From the NCBI RefSeq assembly GCF_001540865.1, contig NC_033621.1, positions 8,203,537-8,267,536 on the forward strand: a DNA stretch of 64,000 nt. Direction: 5' to 3'. Made by a program: the position numbers and the translations under genes. Positions 58,824-64,000 of this stretch are shown here, piece by piece. How positions within the stretch are numbered: the stretch's first letter is position 1; every line of letters begins with the position of its first letter. This DNA comes from Ananas comosus (Eukaryota > Streptophyta > Magnoliopsida > Poales > Bromeliaceae). The notes beneath the pieces were generated by a model that did no database searches, was not told the origin of the DNA, and saw only the letters and a program-made list of their open reading frames with translations.

Positions 58824-61800
58824 GCACAAAAATTCTACAATTTGCAGGATTTCATTCTCTTGCTCTCCAAGGCCCTCTACAATACATTAAAGCCGCCTTG
58901 GACGCCTTTGGCCTTTCCGAAGCGTCCCGAACTCGCCTTCGATCAATTTTGATCGAAGTTCTAGATTTACATATCGAGTTTTCATTTCCTTACACCTAAT
59001 CCGTGGAGAGCACAGGTAGAGCTCCTCTCCCTTGGATTTCTCTCTTTTCTTGAGGTTTTTTTGCTTGGTTTGATCTCTCTTTTCCTCTTATCTTTGCTTC
59101 ATGTTTGATTTTCACCATTGGAGAAGCCTTGGATTGGAGAGTGGAGTTTTCTTGAGGATTAATCTTCAACCCTAGTTCATTTTAAGCTTGGATTGGAGCT
59201 TGTGAAGAGGTTAGTGCCATAGATCTTCTCTTTAGATCTTGTTTTTGTGGAATTTTTGAGATGGAAACCTAGATGAGAAATCTAGGATTTTTATTGGGGG
59301 TTTTTGATTTGTGGCTTTTGGGACCTAATTGATAGGTGTAGAACCATCTTCTAAGTTGGAATAGAAGGGCTCTAGCTTTCATTTGGGATTTGGGAAGGTT
59401 TTTCACCATACAAGGTGAGTTTTGCCCTTTTCTTGGGGTGGTTAATGTTATGCTCATGTAGTGTTCGTTCATTGCGTCTAACCCTCTTAGAATCTTTCTT
59501 AGGGAGCTAGGAGACTTGTGGATATCTTCATTAGCACAAACGAAGGAAATCCGAGGAGTTCTTGGTGGGTTTGACCTCACCGAAATGAGTGAACTCCCCT
59601 TATGTTATACTCTTTATTGAAAAATGGAAAATCGTGCATAATCATGTTAGATAGAGCATATGTGAATTTTAGAATGCTTAAAATGCATACATTATGTATC
59701 ATGAAATTTTACCTCTATGTAGTAGAGAGATATGTACATAGTAATCATGCAAGTGAGGGGCATTCTTTCATGTGGCTTGAAATCATGTTTCATTTAGTAA
59801 AAATGATAAGTATAACATGCTCTTGTACTTAGAATTCATGCATGACATAGTGGACATTAACGTCATAAAGTGGCATTGGACTTGGAACATATATTGACAT
59901 AGTAAACCATAATGTCATGAAGTGGCATTGGACTTAGTAAACGGCTAAACTTTCACTCTATGACATAGAACTAGACTTCTGGGGTTGCTAGTATTTACAC
60001 CATGTTGGACATGATGACCGGGTCCTTGAGATGATGATCATGTTTGCTTGCCATTGGTGTTCATTCGCATATGCTTGTGAGGGTCGCTCCCCACAAGCCG
60101 GCACTTCGGAGTTGGCCTACGCGACATATGCTCGCTCGTGCGATACTGGGTAGCCTACTGGGCCGGCGTGGGATAGGCTCATTCCTAGAGTAGGAATGTT
60201 GGACTACCACGGGCAATTAGGCGGCACAAGCTAGACTACACTTGTGTGGGTCCCGAGTTGAGATTGGATAGTGACATTTAAACCATTAGTATGACAATCA
60301 CTACTTGGTAGTAGATAGTAGTTGGATTCTTTGGATATGTTTTGTGCATACTATTGGACATTTGGTGACATACTTGGACACATTAGTATACTTGATAGAC
60401 TTGCTTGGTGCATAGTAGTATCCTTGTTGGACATGTTTTAGAGCTTATTAGTATACTCATTGGATATACTCATTCATGATAGAATAGTAATACACTCGAC
60501 GGACATCATGCTTAATTGAGACATAGTAGCTTAGAAAAATTATATTTGTTAACTATACCTATTGTTTTTTTCAGCTTCTTGTTCTACTTTTGCCTCTATA
60601 GCCTAATGGTGTATTTCGCTGATGTCGGCGGCTTACCCACTGGGAACTATTGTTTAATAGTTATCACGCCTTCTATGTTGTTGTTTTTATTTTAGAGCCA
60701 TCCGCACTGGGAGAGGCTAGGGATCGTGGCAAAGGGGTCGCGTCTAGCTCGATAGCGGAGTTCATTGCTACTTGGTGGTTATCTCTCCTTTTGTATAGTT
60801 GGAGAGAGTGATTTTTGTACCCGTTATATAGAGACCACCCTTTTGTATCTTGTTGTATCTTTGTGGATCTCTTGATGTACCTAACTTTTGGAATTATTGA
60901 TAGTTGTTTAGTTGCATTTGCTTCCATTTGTTATTAGTATTTTAGATGTTCTCATGCTCTGATATCGCACTAGATGTTTTATCTTCTTGCTTTCATATGT
61001 TATTGTTGTAAACGCCTTATATGTGTAGGCATATGGCGGGTCTGGACACGCACCGGGCGGGCTTCCGTTGGGCCCCGGGGCGTGACATAATACATGTATA
61101 TATTCTCAATAAAAGGGAATTAGACATAGGGAGAAATCTAACCATACCGGATAGCACCACCCACCTCATATCGACGTCAAGAAGCGAGAAATTAAGTCCC
61201 GCAATTTACCGTTGCCGTTTTAGCTCGACCCAAGCCTAACAAACCAAATTCCGCAAATCTCTCAATCGGACGCTGTAACCTCGTCGTAATCCAAAACGAA
61301 GTTGTCCTCCGCGTCGAATTATCCTTCAATTAAGGTTTTACAAGATCAATTTGATTCAAAACCTCTTAGAGACAAAAGCCTCAATTCTAACCCTAGATTC
61401 ATGAATCCTCAAGAACACCAAAATCCATAATAAACCTTTAACCAATCTAGTTTAGAATCATCTAGGGGTCCTAGACATCTCATTTACAAAAGATTTAATC
61501 CAAACCCTAGCTTAAATCACAAAACTCACCATGGCCATCTTGGAAAAGAAGCTTAATCCACCATTGGAGAGCTCCTTCAAGCTTCTTCTCTACTTGACAT
61601 TTCCAAAATCTCCATTTCTTTTCTCTTTAATGGAGAAATTACAAGAGAGGTAGAGAGAGAGATGTGAGGTGTGAGCTAGAGGGAAAGAAAGAAAGAGAGA
61701 AGGCTCTCCTTTCTCTCTCTCTCTCTCGGGTTGGACCAGAACAAAGGGGAGAAGGCAATTGTTACACACATTGGGCCCCTCAACCATTACAACTTACAAT

Positions 61801-62932
61801 TTAGTCCTGTTCAGATCTGATACTTTTTGCCAGAGCCCTTCTAAATATCTGTTTCTTCTCAAATTTGACAGTCAGGCTCGGTTAAAATCAATTAGAAGAA
61901 CGTGATCTTAACTTTTTAGTTTTGAACCATTTTTTGTCACCGAAAGCTCTACCGATTAAAATCTCTATCAGATAACAGTTAGATTTTGTTTTCCATTTTT
62001 TGGGTGTCGGAATGACATGAAACTTTAAATCTAGCCTCAGAAAAAATAATTCCGACATATTCTCAAATTTTCTTAATTTTCTGACACTGTAAATTTTTTG
62101 CTAAAAGATTAGACCCGTTCCTCACAGAAAAATTCAAATCTTCTGTTTCCACTCCAATTTTAGCACAAGTCACAGTCCAATAAAAATAGTATCTTACACT
62201 ATTTTTATTTACACATACTTTTATATTAAAAATCTGGTACATTACATACAATCTCTTCTCACTCTCTCTTGATCTCTCCCAAACTTGAGGTTTTGGTGGA
62301 GAAGGAGCTCGGGAACGCGTAGAGAGCGGTGGATCGACCCCTCGGGCACTCGGTGGTTCAGCGCGCCTTCGCCTCGAGGTTCATGTTTGGTTGAGAATTT
62401 AGGGTTTTGAGTTATCCCTTTAAGAATGATGTTCTAGAGATCCCTAGATGATTCTAAACTAGTCTAACCTAGATTTCTTCATGATTTTGGGGTGTTTTGG
62501 AGATATGGAAAACTAGGTTTTGGAAATTGGGGGTTTTGCGGTTTAAGGGTTTTGAATCTAATTGATCTCCTAATTCTCTAATCGAAGGATAGAGGAGAGC
62601 CTCGGACAACTCTAAGTTGGAATTCGGTGAGCGTTCGGTGGTCGATTGCGAGTTCGAGTTGAACCAGGCGACGTGTGCCGCGGGAGCCTTATTGCAAGTG
62701 TTTACAAGCAATCAGAAGTGTTGTGAGGTGGGTTGTGCTTCACCAAGTGATTAGGTCACTTCCATGCCAAAGAGTGAAGTATGGTTTTGGTATTATTGTT
62801 GATGCATGTAATGGTAGTTTAATTGCAATTATAAATGCATGAGATATATGCTAAGTTATATATTGACTACCATTAGACATGGACATAGGCATGAGCAAAC
62901 ATATAGGATGGGTGTATATGTATGTCTAGATG

Positions 62933-63288
62933 TGTAACACACTGGACCTTTGCAAATTGCGAGGTTCGAGTGGTTGGTCGTGTTCTGAGCTTTCCCAGAT
63001 TTCTGGTAGGTCGTTGACTGTGTTCCGACCTATGGCACATGTCCCGAGGAGTGTGGTACGAAGCCTTGCACCAAAACCCAAAAATTTGGATTTTGGTCAG
63101 CTCTCGGATTGGCTGTCTGGCGGGCTTGTACCGGTACAAGGTTGTGCTTGTACCGGTACNTTTCCTTCTTTTATTTGTTCTATTTCTTGCTTTTCTTCCG
63201 CTTTTATTGTAGACGCCTTATATGTGTAGACATATGGCGGGTCTGGGCACGCCACCGGGAGGGCCTCCGCCGGTCCCGGGGCGTGACA
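62933..63288 (+). mobile_element. LTR O, reduced to its two ends around an N
   Basis: Starts TGTAACACACTGGACC like LTR N and ends GGGGCGTGACA. Perfect AGATG duplication at 62928-62932 and 63289-63293. Only 356 bases are present versus about 2.7 kb in LTR N. The left part stops in a GTACCGGTAC pair at the N (63160); the right part is the last 128 bases of the LTR. Confidence 0.88.
63160..63160. other. Single N, probable compressed gap in LTR O
   Basis: Immediately follows GTACCGGTAC. By comparison with LTR N about 2.3 kb is missing here. Confidence 0.85.
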
Positions 63289-63429
63289 AGATGTGAATAT
63301 TGAACTTAGGTCGATGAACTCTAGGAAGATTAGAGAACTCGACGAGTGTGGCACCAAGGACTAAATGGCATGAAAACTATGAATCCTAGATATAGATAAC
63401 TAGGATAATAAGTGGTATGATTCGACATG

Positions 63430-63840
63430 AAACCCAGTGTCATTGAATATAGGTGGAACATTGAACCTAGAGTCGGGTGGACCTAGGTTAGTAAGGACAT
63501 TGGACCTAGTGTTGTAGAAACTAGGTTGTGAACATAGTGGTATTGAACCTAGTGTTATTAAACATAGGTTGAGAAACAAAGTGGCAGGATGACCACTAGG
63601 ATATGAATGGTTTGAACCTAGAAAGGTTGACAAGATAGGGTACATGATTAACCTTTGAGACTTGGAAAGTGGATTCCGGAATCTCTAGGATTGGTGGCTG
63701 CGAGTACGTGTGGTTTTCCTCGCTCGGCAGCAGATGATACTTGCGGGTATAGGCAAGTGAATCATAACTGCAGGTATGTGTGGTTCTCCTCGCCCGGCAG
63801 TGATTCAACGGGTATGTGTGGTTCTCCTCGCCGGTATGCG
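63430..63840 (+). repeat. Minisatellites in LTR B3
   Basis: TTGAACCTAGTGTTnnT...ATAGGTTG units (63430-63580) followed by three GTATGTGTGGTTCTCCTCGC-type units (about 63700-63835). The latter match B1 on the other strand; B2 instead has the GTGCGACGATTTCG unit there. Confidence 0.7.
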
Positions 63841-64000
63841 ACTTGTGGTCAAGGGTTTGATGGTATTTCCTCACCCGATGGATGACCTATAGATGAGTGG
63901 ATTAAAAGCTGAGGTGCATGTGAGGCTTGCCTCCCCTCAGGCCTGAATATGAGCGGTAGTCCGCTATTGATTGACTCGAGAGTGAATCGGGTGGTTAGCT

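Larger units (their letters stand above)
18416..58994 (-). mobile_element. Ty3/Gypsy solo LTR M, split by B2 and element F
   Basis: Minus LTR. Starts TGTAAGGAAATGAAAACTCG at 58994 and ends GGGGCGTGACA at 18416. Flanked by perfect CCTAA at 18411-18415 and 58995-58999. Exposed parts are 18416-19180, 22333-22758 and 57900-58994 (about 2.3 kb). Carries the hairpin near 18870-18905, GATA repeat 18949-18970 and palindrome array 58701-58823. Contains two independent insertions. Confidence 0.9.
17961..61087 (+). mobile_element. Ty3/Gypsy solo LTR L, split by LTR M
   Basis: Starts TGTAACACATTGAATTTTAG at 17961 and ends CGGGGCGTGACA at 61087. Flanked by perfect TAATA at 17956-17960 and 61088-61092. 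The two exposed parts (17961-18415 and 59000-61087) sum to about 2.54 kb, with four GTACCGGTAC palindromes (18160-18230), a TATATAA box at 18371, and the conserved hairpin at 60636-60670. No internal region. Contains LTR M and all its insertions. Confidence 0.9.
13407..62246 (-). mobile_element. Ty3/Gypsy LTR H (type B start), 3'-truncated, host of the main nest
   Basis: Pieces at 13407-13605, 17836-17960 and 61093-62246 join into one minus LTR once the flanked insertions are removed. Its start TGTAATGTACCAGATTTTTA at 62246, the AAAAATAGTGT/ACACTATTTTT palindrome and the following 200 bases match LTR B2. The 3' third is missing: at 13407 it is fused to integrase. The 5' flank after 62246 (TACAA) has no visible partner. 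Confidence 0.75.
62247..64000 (+). mobile_element. Ty3/Gypsy LTR, type B (copy B3), partial, runs off the window
   Basis: Collinear with B2 from its CT-rich leader (TCTCTCTTGATCTCTCCC) through GATTGCAAGTG...AAGCAATCAG, the CTAGGTT minisatellite and the GATTGACTCGAGAGTGAATCG block at the window end. The LTR start is not present: it abuts LTR H at 62246. Interrupted by LTR O. Confidence 0.8.

Noticed and set aside
62247..62251. Target duplication for LTR H or the whole 10297-62246 block
   Set aside because: TACAA on the right has no partner on the left (GGTCA before 10297); the block is a fusion of pieces, not one insertion.

Overview
This window is repeat-dominated DNA from a flowering plant nuclear genome. 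No intact host gene is recognised. Almost everything from 2,764 to 64,000 is LTR retrotransposon: long-LTR Ty3/Gypsy elements (Tekay/Del-like chromoviruses judging from the initiator-tRNA-Met primer site, gag, integrase and chromo-like tail), one Ty1/Copia Sirevirus, and one BARE/Angela-like solo LTR. The GC-rich gene scraps and the mix of Tekay, Sirevirus and Angela elements fit a monocot (pineapple-like genomes come to mind), but the species is not proven.

Layout. (1) 1-2,763 is the only stretch that is not obviously LTR-derived. It holds an inverted repeat, a scrap of a plant carboxylesterase (GDSAGAN motif, minus strand), microsatellites and degenerate TGCAnTTT arrays. (2) 2,764-8,665 is a minus-strand LTR (type B) interrupted by another minus LTR at 3,522-6,193 (duplication AACCT). 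(3) 8,756-8,943 is a 65-bp-arm hairpin. (4) 8,973-13,406 holds LTR pieces and a minus-strand gypsy 3' end (3' LTR, polypurine tract, integrase remnant). (5) 13,407-62,246 is one very deep nest inside a minus LTR, 'H'. (6) 62,247-64,000 is a plus type-B LTR that runs off the window, with a collapsed LTR inside it.

The nest can be resolved by 5-bp target-site duplications (TSDs). H contains the Angela-like solo LTR 13,606-17,830 (GGTTC), itself split by solo LTR 14,799-17,242 (TACTA). H also contains solo LTR L, 17,961-61,087 (TAATA). L contains solo LTR M, 18,416-58,994 (CCTAA). M contains solo LTR B2, 19,181-22,327, and element F, 22,759-57,894 (TGTCA). F carries gag, a pol remnant, an inserted 3' LTR that itself holds element D1 (29,652-37,165), and a 3' LTR split by solo LTR D2, 42,495-57,184 (TAACC). 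D2 contains solo LTR N, 53,399-56,109 (GGGGT), and LTR E, 43,080-52,403, which holds a Sirevirus, 45,186-51,996. Along the chain L, M, F, D2, N every level has a perfect duplication.

The main novelty candidates are: (a) arrays of ACCGGT-centred palindromes in the LTRs of several gypsy families and also in the LTR and interior of the copia Sirevirus, so the module crosses superfamilies; (b) a conserved small hairpin in every gypsy LTR type; (c) a third Sirevirus gene of the putative-plant-transposon-protein type between pol and the 3' LTR; (d) a copy of external flanking DNA fused to F's pol at a 5-base microhomology; and (e) two single-N positions (51,996 and 63,160) that look like compressed assembly gaps next to palindrome arrays. 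All coding remnants are broken, so present activity of these copies is unlikely. The module could still matter for expression or recombination of relatives.
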